DNA of 64,000 nt from Acinetobacter puyangensis (GTDB lineage: Bacteria; Pseudomonadota; Gammaproteobacteria; Pseudomonadales; Moraxellaceae), in NCBI RefSeq assembly GCF_900096995.1, contig NZ_OANT01000008.1:59104-123103 (forward strand), read 5' to 3'. Positions 27,155 to 37,929 of this stretch are shown in pieces. The notes below the pieces were generated by a model, which was not told the DNA's origin, ran no database searches, and saw only the letters and a program-made list of their open reading frames with translations. Both the position numbers and the translations under genes were made by a program. Position 1 is the first letter of the stretch, and every line of letters begins with the position of its first letter.

Positions 27155-27230
27155 TGGTGGGTCGTCCGCGGCTCGAACGCGGGACCAACAAATTAAAAGT
27201 CTGCTGCTCTACCAACTGAGCTAACGACCC
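27155..27230 (-). tRNA. tRNA-Lys (anticodon UUU), copy 2
   Basis: On the minus strand: GGGTCGTTAGCTCAGTTGGT D-arm region, anticodon loop CTTTTAA (TTT), T-loop GTTCGAGCC, encoded CCA. Length is 76 nt. Identical to the copy at 27251 and downstream of it in the same transcript. Confidence 0.97.
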
Positions 27231-27250
27231 CACAAGATCAAAACTTAAGA

Positions 27251-27326
27251 TGGTGGGTCGTCCGCGGCTCGAACGCGGGACCAACAAATTAAAAGTCTGC
27301 TGCTCTACCAACTGAGCTAACGACCC
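27251..27326 (-). tRNA. tRNA-Lys (anticodon UUU), copy 1
   Basis: 76-nt gene identical to the neighbouring copy; acceptor GGGTCGT / ACGACCC, CCA encoded. The two genes are 20 bp apart and transcribed together on the minus strand. Confidence 0.97.
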
Positions 27327-27591
27327 TGAACAAACATTCAAACGTTGTTTGAATGTGCAGTGCAAGAAAAGAAGAAGTCTTCTAGCACCATCTCGTTTTG
27401 ATGCTGCGTATTGTAGCAATTTATTTCGTGAACACAAGGAAAAATTAAGGTTTTAGGATATATTTGGCTATAAATAAGCCATCTAAAGCCGGATTTTTGC
27501 ACTTAAACATCTGATTCGACTTTTGATCTCAAATCTAGAGTAAAAATCAGACCCGGAATGTTTTTATACAGGCCGGGTTTAGCGTGGATAT

Positions 27592-29433
27592 TTAAAAGCG
27601 ATATTTAGATGCTTGAATATCTTTAAAAATTTCAGGCGTGATTTCGCAATATTGATTTTCTCCGGGTAATAAAGCATATAACGTTTCATTACAGGCTTGC
27701 GGATCAAAGGCTTCATCTTTTAGCTTGTTTTTGGAATATTTAAAAGTGGCGGTGGTTTCAACCTGTTGCTGAATGCGTAAAAACACAGGAACGGCATAGG
27801 CCGGTAATTCAGCCTTAAACTGGCTTGCCATCTGCACCAAGTCCTGCTCATCAAGCGATTGCTGATCTTTGAGGGTGATGGCTGCCATGCCTGCACGTCC
27901 ATTGGTATTGGGAATCTCTACGCCATACACCACGGCTTCTGAAATTTTAGCGTAGTCTGCAACGATATTTTCGACTTCTGTGGTGGAGACGTTTTCACCT
28001 TTCCAGCGGAACGTATCGCCTAAGCGGTCAACAAATTGTGCATGACGGAACCCAATATCCCGTACCAGATCACCCGTATTGAAGTAACTGTCTCCTGTTT
28101 TAAAGACGTCTTTAAAAATAACGGCTTTATTTTTTTCGGAATCGGTATAACCGTCAAATGGGCTACGAGAGGTGATTTTTCCGAGCAATAAACCTGTTTC
28201 GCCGGTTTTGACTTTTTGGCAGAAACCATTTTTGTCACGGATTGGCGCATTCGTTTCTTTATCAAATTTGATGATGGCATAAGGTAGGGGTGAAAAACCG
28301 ACGGTATTGTCAAAATTAAACAGGTTGCTGAATCCAATATTACCTTCACTTGAAGCATAGAGTTCCAGTACTTCTTCAATGCCAAAGCGTTGTTTAAAGT
28401 CATTCCAGATATTGGGACGCATACCATTGCCAATCATTTTGGTAACGCGATGCTGGCGTTCTTTTTCCGAAGGGTCTACGTCTATCAGATAACGGCAGAG
28501 TTCGCCGACATAACCAATGGCAGAGGCATTATATTTTTGCACATCATTCCAGAAATTGGATCTGGAAAATTTACGCCGAATAGCGAAAGCCGCCTGACCT
28601 GCGATGACACCACACCAGCACACCACCATACCGGTTGCATGATAAAGCGGTAATGTCGAATACATGACATCATCTGCATTTAGATTGAGAATATGACCAT
28701 AAGTGCCATAAGCCAATGTCCAGCGACCATTGCTAAATACCACTGCTTTGGGTAGACCGGTTGTTCCTGAGGTATAGATATAGAACAATCCATCATTCGC
28801 ATAGACATGTTTTGTGGTGGGTGGATTGAATTTTGCGTAAGCGGAGATTTTCTCGGCAAGATTGCTAAAGAAGGTCGGCGCCTTGCCTGCATCCTGTTGG
28901 GTAGCCTGATCGGCAAACCAGTAAAAACGATCGGCTTTGAGATGCAGTTGTTCACGAATATTTAAGATCGCATCTTGGGTTTCCTGTCCTGCAACCAAGG
29001 CAATCGGTTTGACCAGATTAATGCTGTGGGTCAGTACCTTATTGGTTTGAGAGGTATTGACCAGTGCACTAATGACACCGATTTTTGCCAGCCCCAGAAT
29101 GGTTGCAATCAGTTCTGGACGGTTTTCCAGCATGACGGCAACGACATCTCCTTTTTTGGCACCGATAGAGAGGAAATAATAAGAAATTTGGTTCGCCCAT
29201 TGGTTTAAGGCATCGTAGGAAAATTTTTGCTCTTCATATAAAAGTGCTGTGCCTGAAGGATTTTTTTGTACTGCTTTTTCAAAAGCCCATGCCAAGCCCG
29301 TAGGTGTGGTTGCTTTGCGTAAGTAAACTTGGCGTAAACCATCTAAAATATGTGGCAGTTTCCTTGCAACACCTGGAACACGCTTAACAACGTCCGTTAT
29401 ACCAATGACTTCATGCTTAGCACTTGGGTTCAT
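27592..29433 (-). CDS. Long/very-long-chain acyl-CoA synthetase (FATP/FadD-like)
   Basis: A 613-aa AMP-forming acyl-CoA synthetase. The P-loop-like motif YIYTSGTTGLPKAVVFSNGRW (about residue 220) and VDRLGDTFRWKGENVSTTEVEN (about 470-490) match the fatty-acid-transport-protein/VLACS branch rather than classic FadD. YNTGD-type motif reads SYFNTGDLVRD. It activates imported fatty acids with ATP and CoA. Monocistronic, with 184 bp to the rne stop. The 265-bp gap before the tRNA genes shows no further gene. Confidence 0.92.
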   Translation of the reverse strand: MNPSAKHEVIGITDVVKRVPGVARKLPHILDGLRQVYLRKATTPTGLAWAFEKAVQKNPSGTALLYEEQKFSYDALNQWANQISYYFLSIGAKKGDVVAVMLENRPELIATILGLAKIGVISALVNTSQTNKVLTHSINLVKPIALVAGQETQDAILNIREQLHLKADRFYWFADQATQQDAGKAPTFFSNLAEKISAYAKFNPPTTKHVYANDGLFYIYTSGTTGLPKAVVFSNGRWTLAYGTYGHILNLNADDVMYSTLPLYHATGMVVCWCGVIAGQAAFAIRRKFSRSNFWNDVQKYNASAIGYVGELCRYLIDVDPSEKERQHRVTKMIGNGMRPNIWNDFKQRFGIEEVLELYASSEGNIGFSNLFNFDNTVGFSPLPYAIIKFDKETNAPIRDKNGFCQKVKTGETGLLLGKITSRSPFDGYTDSEKNKAVIFKDVFKTGDSYFNTGDLVRDIGFRHAQFVDRLGDTFRWKGENVSTTEVENIVADYAKISEAVVYGVEIPNTNGRAGMAAITLKDQQSLDEQDLVQMASQFKAELPAYAVPVFLRIQQQVETTATFKYSKNKLKDEAFDPQACNETLYALLPGENQYCEITPEIFKDIQASKYRF

Positions 29434-29566
29434 ACTGAGAGTTCCTATCTATTCTTTTATATACCAATACTTGAATTTTAAAAACCTGACCATTTTATAC
29501 AGAAAATCAATCCTTAAAATGACGGAAAGTGACGAAAGAGTTACTCACTGGTCAGGTTGTAGACTA

Positions 29567-29599
29567 TAAAAAAACCTAGTCAAGGTCATTGACTAGGTT
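29567..29599 (-). terminator. Rho-independent terminator of rne
   Basis: Perfect 11-bp stem AACCTAGTCAA-ggtca-TTGACTAGGTT. On the minus strand it runs into a T-tract (AAAAAAA on the + strand). It lies 19 bp after the rne stop. Confidence 0.88.
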
Positions 29600-29617
29600 G
29601 TTTGGCATTAGAGGCAA

Positions 29618-32600
29618 TTATGCATCTGTTACTGGGGGTGTTTTTTTCGGTGGACGTCCACGGGGACGACGAGGGCGAGCTTTGTCATCCTCTACTTTCA
29701 CTTTACGACTACGGGTCGTTTTGGCTTTGCTTTCTTCAGGCGCTGCTTCAGCTGTTGTTTCTGGCTGAGTCTCATCCAAAGCAATTTCAACCTGAGCTGT
29801 TTGGTCCGCAGTATCCGTTGAGGTCGCAGCAACTGGTTCTGCATCTACAGGTGTTTCTGTCACGTCACTTGCTTGCTGTGTTGCAACATCAGGAGACGTT
29901 AAGGCGAAGTCCTGTTCGGCAGGTGCATTATCGACTGTCTCAACCTCTGCAATAGTTGCTGTTTCTGCAATGTTTGATTCAGCAGGTGTTGTCGTTGCCG
30001 GTTCAACAGTTGCTTTTACCTGAGCTTGTGCATCTGCCAACAGTGCTTGTTTGGCCTGACGACGACGTTCGCGTGGGTCATTGGCAACACGAGAACTTGG
30101 TGTTGGTGGTGTTAAAGGCAAGGCTTCAACCGGTTCCGGATTGACCTGAGTCGCCAGCTTGACATCGCGTGTTACAGGTTGTTGAGGTTGCTGATCTTCT
30201 TCACTTTCCTCAACGGTCGCAACCACAAAACTTTCAAGGTGCTTTTGCAAGGCACGATTAAAGGTCGGGATCAGACCAAACTGATCAATAAAGATTTTAC
30301 TGTCTTCATTGAAAACCAGTTGAATCAGACTGCCTACATTATACTGAGCAAGACTTGCCAGTGCCTGTGGTGTTAATAATGCAGCCTGAGCCTTTTTGTT
30401 GGCTTGTGCAGCACGTTTTTCTGCTTTAAGACGGCGACGTTCACGTGGATCATTGATGGCACGTTTCGGTTCCGACTGATCCACTTCTGCCTGTTTCTCT
30501 GTTTTTGCAGCTGCGACAGCAGTTTCTTTTGGTACTGCTGACGACTGGACTGCATTTTCAGTGACTGGCGCAGTTGATTCTGCAATCACAACAGTTTTGG
30601 CTTTTGCAACAGGACGTTTATTTTCCTGTGTTTTAGCTTCAGATCCTGCATGCGTTGCACTGCTATCGGATTGACCGAGTGCCAAAATTTCTGTTTGAGC
30701 CGTATCAAGATTGACCAGCAATGCCGTAGGTAAAATTTCCGGCTTGGTCTGTTCGATAATATGCACCTGAACGCCATGATCCTGTGATAGACCTTGTGAC
30801 TGATCCTGTAAATGGTCTTCAGCTACCGGCGTTGTCTGATTTGCTTGCGCTAAAACAGACTGATCACGATGACGCTGTGGACGAGGCGGACGACTTTGAT
30901 TGCGTTCACGACGTGGCACACCCACATGTTGCTCTTGTTGCTCCGCCCCATGATTTTGCTCATTCGGGCGTTTGTTGTTACGGCGTTGGTCTTTATTGCC
31001 ATTGTTGTTTTGACGAGGCTGTTCCTCTAGCACTTGTGCTGCGACAGGTGCTTGTTCAAAACGCTGCTCACGCTGATCGATGCGAGGTTCACGCTGTTCA
31101 TTGCGTTGTTCAAAACGTTGCTCATTGCGAGGTTCGCGCTGATCGCTACGAGGTTCTTTACGGTTACGCTTATCTTTACGACGAGGTTGACGTTCTTCCT
31201 TGTCATGTTGTTCTATGTCGGCTGTCACTTGAGGCGCAGTTGCTTGCTGACCCAGATAGGCATTGCCGTAATCGGTATCTGGTGTGGCAGATGCAGGTGC
31301 AGCAACTGGTGTGGCGATTTGACCGTATTGTCCACGACTTACTGCGCCATTATTGACCAGTTGTTCAATGGCTGCGGCAGCATGTTGAGCAGTACGACTT
31401 TGATCAACGGTTTGAGCCTGTTTTTGTACAAATAGGTTTTCCAGCCATGCGCATGGGCTGGCAGAAGGCGCTTTACTTTTTACGACTGTGGGTGTTGCAG
31501 CTGGTTGTGCTGCGGTGGCAATTTTTGGTGCAACAGGCTGTTCTATTGCTGCTGGTGCAGCTTCATGCAACTGTTCTTCGATGTGCCAGCCAGTAGATTC
31601 GTAGCCTAGATCTTTTTCGCTGGAACGTGTAGCCGCAGTACGTTCATAACTGGTTGGGGCAAACCCTTCCGGATTGTACTGGATTTCGTAATGCGGGGTT
31701 TCCAGATGCGGATGTGGCAATACGGTGACACGTACACCGGAGGTTTGTTCCAGATAAACGATGCTGTGACGTTTTTCATTTAACAAGAAGGCTGCAATTT
31801 CAACCGGAACTTCAACCTGTACTTCACCGTGACGTTCACGTAATGCAATCTCTTCTACTTTACGCATAATCGACAGAGAGAGCGAGCGCAGATCACGCAC
31901 CATGCCGGTACCGTGACAGCGTGGACAAACATAACCGGTGGCTTCTTCCAATGACGGACGTAAACGTTGACGGCTCATTTCCATCAAACCAAAACGGGAC
32001 AATTGTCCGAATTGAATACGGGCACGATCACTTTGAGTGGCTTCACGCAGTTTGGCTTCAACCATGCGTTGATTGCGCTCTTTACCCATGTCGATAAAGT
32101 CGATCACAATCAGGCCACCCATATCACGCAAGCGCAATTGACGGGCAATTTCTTCGGCAGCTTCAAGATTGGTATTAAGTGCAGTATCTTCTACATCCTG
32201 ACCACGGGTTGCCTTGGCAGAGTTAATGTCAATTGCCACCAGCGCTTCGGTTTGGTCAATGACAATCGAACCACCGGACGGTAATTTCACTTCACGTTCA
32301 TAAGCAGTCTGGATTTGGCTTTCGATGGCAAAATGGGCAAACAAGGGCTCATTTAAGGTATAGGTTTTAAGTTTATCCAATTGACGTGGCATGACTGCTT
32401 TGACAAAGTTATAGGCTTCGTTATAGGCATTTTCACTGTCTATCAGGATTTCTGCGACATCATCACGCAGATAATCACGAATTGCACGTGTTACCACACC
32501 GGCTTCCTGATGCACCAGCATCGGTGATGTCCCAGCTTTTGCGGTGCTTTGAATTTGTGCCCAAAGATCCAGCAAATGCTGTAAATCAAGCTGCAATTCT

Positions 32601-33127
32601 TCCTTGCTGCGGCCAATCCCTGCGGTACGTACAATCACGCTCATACCTTTGGGGATATCCAGCGCAGCCAGAATTTCTTTTAGCTCTTCACGAATTGATC
32701 CGGAAATCTGACGGCTGATGCCACCCCCTTTGGGATTGTTTGGCATTAATACCAAATAGCGACCAGCAAGTGAAATGAAAGTAGAGAGTGCAGCACCTTT
32801 GTTGCCACGTTCTTCTTTTTCCACTTGGACCAGTAATTCTGTCCCTTCGGTAATCAGTTCACGGATATTGTGGTTGTGGCGAGGATCACCATTTAAATAA
32901 GAATTGGCGATTTCTCTTAAAGACAAAAAGCCCTGACGTTGTGCGCCATATTCGACAAAAACGGCTTCTAAAGAGGGTTCAACACGGGTCACATGACCCT
33001 TGTAGATGTTGGCTTTTTTCTGTTCTCTTGTACGGTTTTCCAAGTCAAAATCGTATAAGCGATTGTCAGTGACAAGTGCAACACGAACCTCTTCGGCATG
33101 TGTTGCATTAATCAACATACGTTTCAT
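29618..33127 (-). CDS. rne: Ribonuclease E
   Basis: A 1169-aa endoribonuclease that starts mRNA decay and processes rRNA/t[21 protein letters not shown] start; S1 RNA-binding domain ([28 protein letters not shown], ~35-125); 5' sensor and DNase I-like catalytic core ([28 protein letters not shown] holding the Mg-binding Asp pair); Zn-link CPRCHGTG near 405. The remainder is a long disordered arm, Arg/Gln-rich then Ala/Thr/Glu-rich, with repeated DPRERRR microdomains that likely bind RNA and degradosome partners. The start is set at MKRML (33127, AGAAGG upstream), not the 23-residue upstream extension. Confidence 0.96.
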   Translation of the reverse strand: MKRMLINATHAEEVRVALVTDNRLYDFDLENRTREQKKANIYKGHVTRVEPSLEAVFVEYGAQRQGFLSLREIANSYLNGDPRHNHNIRELITEGTELLVQVEKEERGNKGAALSTFISLAGRYLVLMPNNPKGGGISRQISGSIREELKEILAALDIPKGMSVIVRTAGIGRSKEELQLDLQHLLDLWAQIQSTAKAGTSPMLVHQEAGVVTRAIRDYLRDDVAEILIDSENAYNEAYNFVKAVMPRQLDKLKTYTLNEPLFAHFAIESQIQTAYEREVKLPSGGSIVIDQTEALVAIDINSAKATRGQDVEDTALNTNLEAAEEIARQLRLRDMGGLIVIDFIDMGKERNQRMVEAKLREATQSDRARIQFGQLSRFGLMEMSRQRLRPSLEEATGYVCPRCHGTGMVRDLRSLSLSIMRKVEEIALRERHGEVQVEVPVEIAAFLLNEKRHSIVYLEQTSGVRVTVLPHPHLETPHYEIQYNPEGFAPTSYERTAATRSSEKDLGYESTGWHIEEQLHEAAPAAIEQPVAPKIATAAQPAATPTVVKSKAPSASPCAWLENLFVQKQAQTVDQSRTAQHAAAAIEQLVNNGAVSRGQYGQIATPVAAPASATPDTDYGNAYLGQQATAPQVTADIEQHDKEERQPRRKDKRNRKEPRSDQREPRNEQRFEQRNEQREPRIDQREQRFEQAPVAAQVLEEQPRQNNNGNKDQRRNNKRPNEQNHGAEQQEQHVGVPRRERNQSRPPRPQRHRDQSVLAQANQTTPVAEDHLQDQSQGLSQDHGVQVHIIEQTKPEILPTALLVNLDTAQTEILALGQSDSSATHAGSEAKTQENKRPVAKAKTVVIAESTAPVTENAVQSSAVPKETAVAAAKTEKQAEVDQSEPKRAINDPRERRRLKAEKRAAQANKKAQAALLTPQALASLAQYNVGSLIQLVFNEDSKIFIDQFGLIPTFNRALQKHLESFVVATVEESEEDQQPQQPVTRDVKLATQVNPEPVEALPLTPPTPSSRVANDPRERRRQAKQALLADAQAQVKATVEPATTTPAESNIAETATIAEVETVDNAPAEQDFALTSPDVATQQASDVTETPVDAEPVAATSTDTADQTAQVEIALDETQPETTAEAAPEESKAKTTRSRKVKVEDDKARPRRPRGRPPKKTPPVTDA

Positions 33128-33817
33128 GGGTGTAATACCTTCTAGTGATATACACCAACAAATTGGCAAGGTGGCGCAAATGCCTAACAGACTCAATTAT
33201 CGATAATTTGGGTAATTGAGCTTAGGGTGGATTTTGAACATATCATGATGTCAAAGCCACAATAATCATTGAACCTCAAGCTACCTGAATATTCACTGGT
33301 AAACATGCTGTATATAAGGTGATCTAAATGGTGATCTTTCGCAATGCTATATCTTATTTGTCATCTATTCATGGCATTCTCATCATGAAATAGGCGTATG
33401 GCAGCAGACCTTAATATATCGTTTCGAGTTACCTGAATATCTCTCTAGGGCGCAATTTGTGTGATGCAATCAGTTTACATATAAACTAACAAGATTGTTG
33501 TTAGCGACAATTTGTACGGAGCAATATGATTTGTGCGATTAATTTGCAAAAAACACAAACACATCACCAATTTGCCGATATAATTTGCCCTCGGCAAAGG
33601 CATATTCTTTGAGGACCGACACGCAATCTTATGTGCATCATTTAATCGCTTAAAAGTCGATTAAGTCACGAGATGGACTGTTACGCTGGTATCCGTGCGC
33701 TGAATATAGCAAATGCTTCACCATCTGCCTATGGGGTAGATCCTTTTTTTTAAACATAAATGCTGTTTATTTGTTTAGAAAATATCCAAAAATGAATTTT
33801 TTAGAGCAATAGACCAT
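33128..33817. promoter_or_regulatory. Long rne-rluC divergent intergenic region
   Basis: 690 bp without a gene between divergent rne and rluC. It holds an 8-bp perfect inverted repeat CTCAATTA / TAATTGAG (33192-33199, 33213-33220) and a second one, CTAACAA / TTGTTAG (33486-33492, 33498-33504). In E. coli the long rne leader carries hairpins through which RNase E autoregulates, and a similar leader is plausible here. Promoter positions cannot be fixed by eye. Confidence 0.5.
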
Positions 33818-34783
33818 ATGACTGAATCCAAACCTTCCCATTCTGATCAACCTTGGCAGAATGTCACCTGGTTTGATGTGACAGAACATCAAGAGGGGCA
33901 GAGAATTGATAATTTTTTATTTAGTCGCCTCAAGGGTGTACCGAAAAGCAGGATTTATCGATTGATTCGGGAAGGCGAAGTGCGTGTGAATAAAAAGCGC
34001 ATTAAAGCTGATACCAAGTTAAATATTGGTGATCAGATTCGGGTTGCACCGATTCGGTGTAAACAGACAAATAGCCAACAGGCCAGTACCGAACAACAGC
34101 CGCCGATTGGAGACAAAATCGCAAAGGGCTTGCTTGATCGTATTGTTTTTGAAGATGAAGGTCTGATTGTGGTGAACAAGCCTTCCGGTATTGCCGTACA
34201 TGGCGGCAGCGGTGTTGCCTATGGTTTGATCGAAGCATTGCGTCATGCAACAGGGAAAAAATATCTGGAGTTGATTCATCGTATAGACCGGGATACTTCC
34301 GGGCTGGTGATGATTTCCAAAAAGCGCAGTGTGCTCAAAGCTTTGCAGGACGATTTGCGTGCGCATCGTATCAAGAAAACCTATGCTGCGATTGTGAAAG
34401 GTGTGGTGACCATGGATGAGCAATTGATTGATGCCCCCTTGTTGCGTTATGAACTTGCCAATGGTGAGCGTCGTGTTCGAGTCGCCAAAGACGGTAAACC
34501 CAGCCAAACCGAATGGCGTGTAGCGGAGCGCTTTAAACAGGCAACCTTGATTCATGCCTCACCTTTATCCGGACGTACCCATCAGATTCGTGTCCATGGT
34601 TTAAGTATTGGCCATCCATTGCTGGGTGATGATAAATATGGGCATCAGACGCCGTTTCGTGCAGTAGAACCACGGCGGTTATGCTTACATGCCAAGCGCT
34701 TGCAGATTCCGGGTTATCCTGTGATCGAAACAGCTTTACCCGAAGATATGCAAAATGTGCTTGCGCAATTACGAAAACTTTAG
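33818..34783 (+). CDS. rluC: 23S rRNA pseudouridine(955/2504/2580) synthase
   Basis: A 321-aa RluA-family synthase. The N-terminal S4 RNA-binding domain is GQRIDNFLFSRLKGVPKSRIYRLIREGEVRVNKKRIKADTKL. The catalytic motif is ELIHRIDRDTSGLVMISKK with the essential Asp. GRTHQIRVHGLSIGHPLLGDDKYG is the family's conserved C-terminal block. It isomerises three uridines in 23S rRNA. It is divergent from rne, as in E. coli and most gammaproteobacteria, and is followed by a HAD phosphatase gene 49 bp on. Confidence 0.95.
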   Translation: MTESKPSHSDQPWQNVTWFDVTEHQEGQRIDNFLFSRLKGVPKSRIYRLIREGEVRVNKKRIKADTKLNIGDQIRVAPIRCKQTNSQQASTEQQPPIGDKIAKGLLDRIVFEDEGLIVVNKPSGIAVHGGSGVAYGLIEALRHATGKKYLELIHRIDRDTSGLVMISKKRSVLKALQDDLRAHRIKKTYAAIVKGVVTMDEQLIDAPLLRYELANGERRVRVAKDGKPSQTEWRVAERFKQATLIHASPLSGRTHQIRVHGLSIGHPLLGDDKYGHQTPFRAVEPRRLCLHAKRLQIPGYPVIETALPEDMQNVLAQLRKL

Positions 34784-34832
34784 ACAGGAACAACAGGTGA
34801 ACGCAGGGTCTGATTTGGGTGATTTTAGTGTG

Positions 34833-35474
34833 ATGGATTTTGATTTAATCGTATTTGACTGGGATGGTACGCTCTATAATTCGGTTGGTCAGATTGTCAA
34901 CAGCCTGCAATTTGCAGCACAGCAATATCAGCAACCTTTAACGGATGATGCCGCAAAAAGTGTGATTGGTTTGGGGCTGCCGGAGGTAATGCAGACTTTA
35001 TTTCCAGATGTCCCGCATTTACAGCAGAATATTTTGGAAGCGTATTCTGCCCATTATGTGGAAAATTCCGGACAGGATGCATGGTTTGATGGCGTAGCAG
35101 AGTTACTGCATGGCTTAAAAAAACAGCATAAAAAACTGGCCGTGGCGACAGGCAAAAGCCGTAAAGGTCTGGATCGGGTTTTACATCACACCGCGAGTCT
35201 GGATTTATTTGATGTGACCCGCGCCGCCAGTGAAACACGTTCCAAACCTGATCCATTAATGTTACGACAGATTCTGGCAGCAACAGGTATTACAGCTGAT
35301 CGGGCGATCATGATTGGCGATACCAGTTATGATCTGCATATGGCACAAAATATCGAGATGCCAAGAATTGGCGTGAGTTATGGTGTACATTCGGTTGATG
35401 TGTTGACACAGTTTAAGCCGCTTGCGATTGCCGACAATGTTCAGCAATTACATCAACTCTTATTATCTGATTGA
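34833..35474 (+). CDS. HAD-family hydrolase, phosphoglycolate phosphatase-like
   Basis: A 213-aa HAD-IA hydrolase: motif I VFDWDGTLYNS with the nucleophile Asp, motif II in LAVATGKSR, motif III Lys in SKPDPLML, motif IV IMIGDTSYDLHMAQN. The cap is of the small helical type. The downstream-of-rluC position is common for this gene in gammaproteobacteria. The start is set at MDFDLIVFDWDG (34833); an upstream in-frame ATG at 34755 lies inside rluC and is not needed. Confidence 0.9.
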   Translation: MDFDLIVFDWDGTLYNSVGQIVNSLQFAAQQYQQPLTDDAAKSVIGLGLPEVMQTLFPDVPHLQQNILEAYSAHYVENSGQDAWFDGVAELLHGLKKQHKKLAVATGKSRKGLDRVLHHTASLDLFDVTRAASETRSKPDPLMLRQILAATGITADRAIMIGDTSYDLHMAQNIEMPRIGVSYGVHSVDVLTQFKPLAIADNVQQLHQLLLSD

Positions 35475-35647
35475 TGAATGGATTAAATGCGATGATAACT
35501 TCGTGTATTGACAGGTATCATTATGCTGCTGGTTCACACTGTGTATGATCAAAAAAATCTGCCTGAGTTTTGCATCAAGATCAATTTTTATTTGAAATTC
35601 GCTATCATTTGGGCAGATAATTCCACAAATTTTTGATGTTCCTGACT

Positions 35648-36826
35648 ATGTCCATTTCTAAAGATATTTCGCTTTCTGCTATTGTTGCAGGCTTTATTGC
35701 TGTGGTAATCGCTTATGCCAGTTCTGCGGTCATTATTTTTCATGCTGCACAAATGGGGCAACTGTCGACATTGCAAACCGCGTCATGGCTGGCTTCCGCC
35801 TCACTGGGCTGTGGTGTGGTAACGCTGATTTTAAGTCTAAAATTAAAAATGCCGATTATTACTGCATGGTCTACACCGGGTGCTGCATTACTGGTGACCG
35901 CATTACCCTTATATTCCTTGAGTGAAGCGGTAATGGCCTATATCGTTTCGGCGGTTTTGGTGATTATTTTTGGGGTAACAGGACTATTTCAAAAAGTGAT
36001 GCAAAAAATCCCGATGAGTATCATTGCTGCCATGCTGGCGGGGATTTTATTACAGTTTTGCTTGCAGGCATTTATGCAGATTCAATTGCAGCCCGTTTTG
36101 GTTCTGTTAATGTGCATCACATATTTTATTGCGAAATTGCTTTTACCCAAATATTCCATTGTATTGACCTTATTGGTCGGGATTGCAATTGTTTTACTAC
36201 AAAATGATCTGGCATGGTCCAGTATTTCATGGGCAGTTGCACAGCCGGTCTGGACCACACCGACTTGGTCATTGTCTGCGATTTTTGGTATTGCCTTGCC
36301 TTTATTTATTGTGGCGATGACCTCGCAAAATGCCAGTGGACTGGCGGTCATGCAAACGTCCGGCTATCAAGCACCAGAATCCAAACTGATTACCTATACT
36401 GGCGTGGCTTCATTATTGACTGCGCCATTTGGTTCGCATGGTGTGACATTATCTTCGATTACTGCTGCCATTTGCACCAGTCAGGATTGCCATCCTGATG
36501 CCTCGAAACGCTATATTGCAGGTTTAAGCTGCGCATTTTTTTATTTTCTGTTTGCGGTTTTTGCGCAAAGTATGGTGCAGCTCTTTGCACTGGTACCCAA
36601 AGCATTTGTGGTTGCAATTGCTGGCTTGGCATTATTTTCTGCCTGTAGTCATGCCTTAAAAACGGCATTGTCCGAGATGCAACATCTTGATGCGGCGATG
36701 TTGACATTTATGGTGACGGCATCCGGTTTAACGCTGTGGGGCGTTGGATCTGCATTTTGGGGATTATGTGCCGGCATTGCGTTATATCTATTAAAGCAGG
36801 TGATTGATTTACGTAGCCATACATAG
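35648..36826 (+). CDS. BenE-family benzoate/H+ symporter-like transporter
   Basis: A 392-aa membrane protein with 11-12 hydrophobic helices of the BenE family (SIVAGFIAVVIAYASSAVIIFHAA; LKLKMPIITAWSTPGAALLVTA; VAMTSQNASGLAVMQTSGYQAP; TAPFGSHGVTLSSITAAICTSQDCHPDASKRY). BenE proteins take up benzoate or related aromatic acids, but no benzoate-degradation genes are near, so the substrate is inferred only by family. The ATG at 35648 is preferred over the in-frame codons at 35633 and 35636. Confidence 0.9.
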   Translation: MSISKDISLSAIVAGFIAVVIAYASSAVIIFHAAQMGQLSTLQTASWLASASLGCGVVTLILSLKLKMPIITAWSTPGAALLVTALPLYSLSEAVMAYIVSAVLVIIFGVTGLFQKVMQKIPMSIIAAMLAGILLQFCLQAFMQIQLQPVLVLLMCITYFIAKLLLPKYSIVLTLLVGIAIVLLQNDLAWSSISWAVAQPVWTTPTWSLSAIFGIALPLFIVAMTSQNASGLAVMQTSGYQAPESKLITYTGVASLLTAPFGSHGVTLSSITAAICTSQDCHPDASKRYIAGLSCAFFYFLFAVFAQSMVQLFALVPKAFVVAIAGLALFSACSHALKTALSEMQHLDAAMLTFMVTASGLTLWGVGSAFWGLCAGIALYLLKQVIDLRSHT

Positions 36827-36928
36827 ACGATCATACTTAAAAGATCATACATAACATATGCTGCTCTATACAAAAAATTGGATTAGACTAGAGAGAAATA
36901 TCACACTTTGAATCCCTATAAAACAGAT

Positions 36929-37897
36929 ATGACCACAACACCTGCTAAAATAGAAAAAACACATTCCAGTCGTATCGTTGTATATGCCGCTTTGGCTGGA
37001 AATTTTGCCATTGCCATTGTCAAATTTATTGCCGCTTGGTGGACCAATAGTTCGGCCATGCTCAGTGAAGCCATTCACTCTTTGGTGGATACTTTAAATG
37101 AAGTGCTGTTATTGCATGGCTTAAAGAAATCCGAACGTGCACCTGATGCCACGCATCCTTTTGGATATGGGCGTGAACTGTATTTCTGGGCATTTATTGT
37201 GTCCTTAATGGTGTTTGCCTTGGGATCAATTGTGTCTATTTATCAGGGTGTGCACCATATTTTAAATCCGGAAGAAATCAAGGATCCTCTGGTGAACTAC
37301 ATTGTGTTGGGTATCGCCATGTTGTGTGAAGGCACGTCATGGGGCGTAGCACTGAAAAATTTCCGTAAGGAAAAAGGCAAGCTTGGTTATTTTGAGGCTT
37401 TTCGGCGTAGTAAAGATCCCACTACTTTTACCGTGTTATTCGAAGATTCCGCAGCATTGATTGGTTTAACGATTGCCTTGGTTGGTATTGCCGCCAGTCA
37501 GATTTTTAATCTACCGATGCTGGATGGTGTTGCATCTATTTTGATTGGTGTGGTGTTGGCGATTGCTGCAACCCTATTGGCACGGGAAACCAAGGGGTTA
37601 TTACTTGGTGAAAGTGCCGATCCAAAATTACGCAATCATTTAATGTTGATCGCTGCCGAAGATGAAGCGGTGTTAAATGCCAATGGCGTATTGACCGAAC
37701 AAATCGGTGCACATCAGGTACTAGCATTGTTAAGTCTGGAATTTAAAGATAGTCTGACCAGTGACGATATCGAAAATTGTATTAATCGTATCGAAACTGC
37801 TGCCAAAACAGCGCATCCGGAAATTGTCACCTTGTTTATCAAACCACAAACCCAAAAAGTCTGGTTGCAACGTATGCAGGGGCGACTGGAGCAATAG
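36929..37897 (+). CDS. Cation diffusion facilitator (CDF) transporter
   Basis: A 322-aa CDF protein. Helices II and V carry metal-site residues HSLVD (AMLSEAIHSLVDTLNEVLLL) and DGVASILIG. Six helices are followed by a cytoplasmic domain (LLGESADPKLRNHLMLIAAEDEAV...). The FEAFRRSKDPTTFTVLFEDSAALIG segment resembles the SLC30A9-like/EmfA subgroup. It probably exports Zn2+ or another divalent metal against H+. The ATG at 36929 (MTTTPAK) is used; an upstream TTG is unlikely. Followed 32 bp later by an MBL-fold gene. Confidence 0.92.
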   Translation: MTTTPAKIEKTHSSRIVVYAALAGNFAIAIVKFIAAWWTNSSAMLSEAIHSLVDTLNEVLLLHGLKKSERAPDATHPFGYGRELYFWAFIVSLMVFALGSIVSIYQGVHHILNPEEIKDPLVNYIVLGIAMLCEGTSWGVALKNFRKEKGKLGYFEAFRRSKDPTTFTVLFEDSAALIGLTIALVGIAASQIFNLPMLDGVASILIGVVLAIAATLLARETKGLLLGESADPKLRNHLMLIAAEDEAVLNANGVLTEQIGAHQVLALLSLEFKDSLTSDDIENCINRIETAAKTAHPEIVTLFIKPQTQKVWLQRMQGRLEQ

Positions 37898-37929
37898 CAT
37901 TATCATTCCCATAGCAGTTGGTTTATCTT

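Noticed and set aside
26886..27437. 183-aa minus-strand frame across hemW and both tRNAs
   Set aside because: It contains two identical peptides that are simply the translated tRNA-Lys genes.
30784..31435. Plus-strand open frames of 133-190 aa opposite rne
   Set aside because: They are shadows of the low-complexity, repeat-rich RNase E arm.
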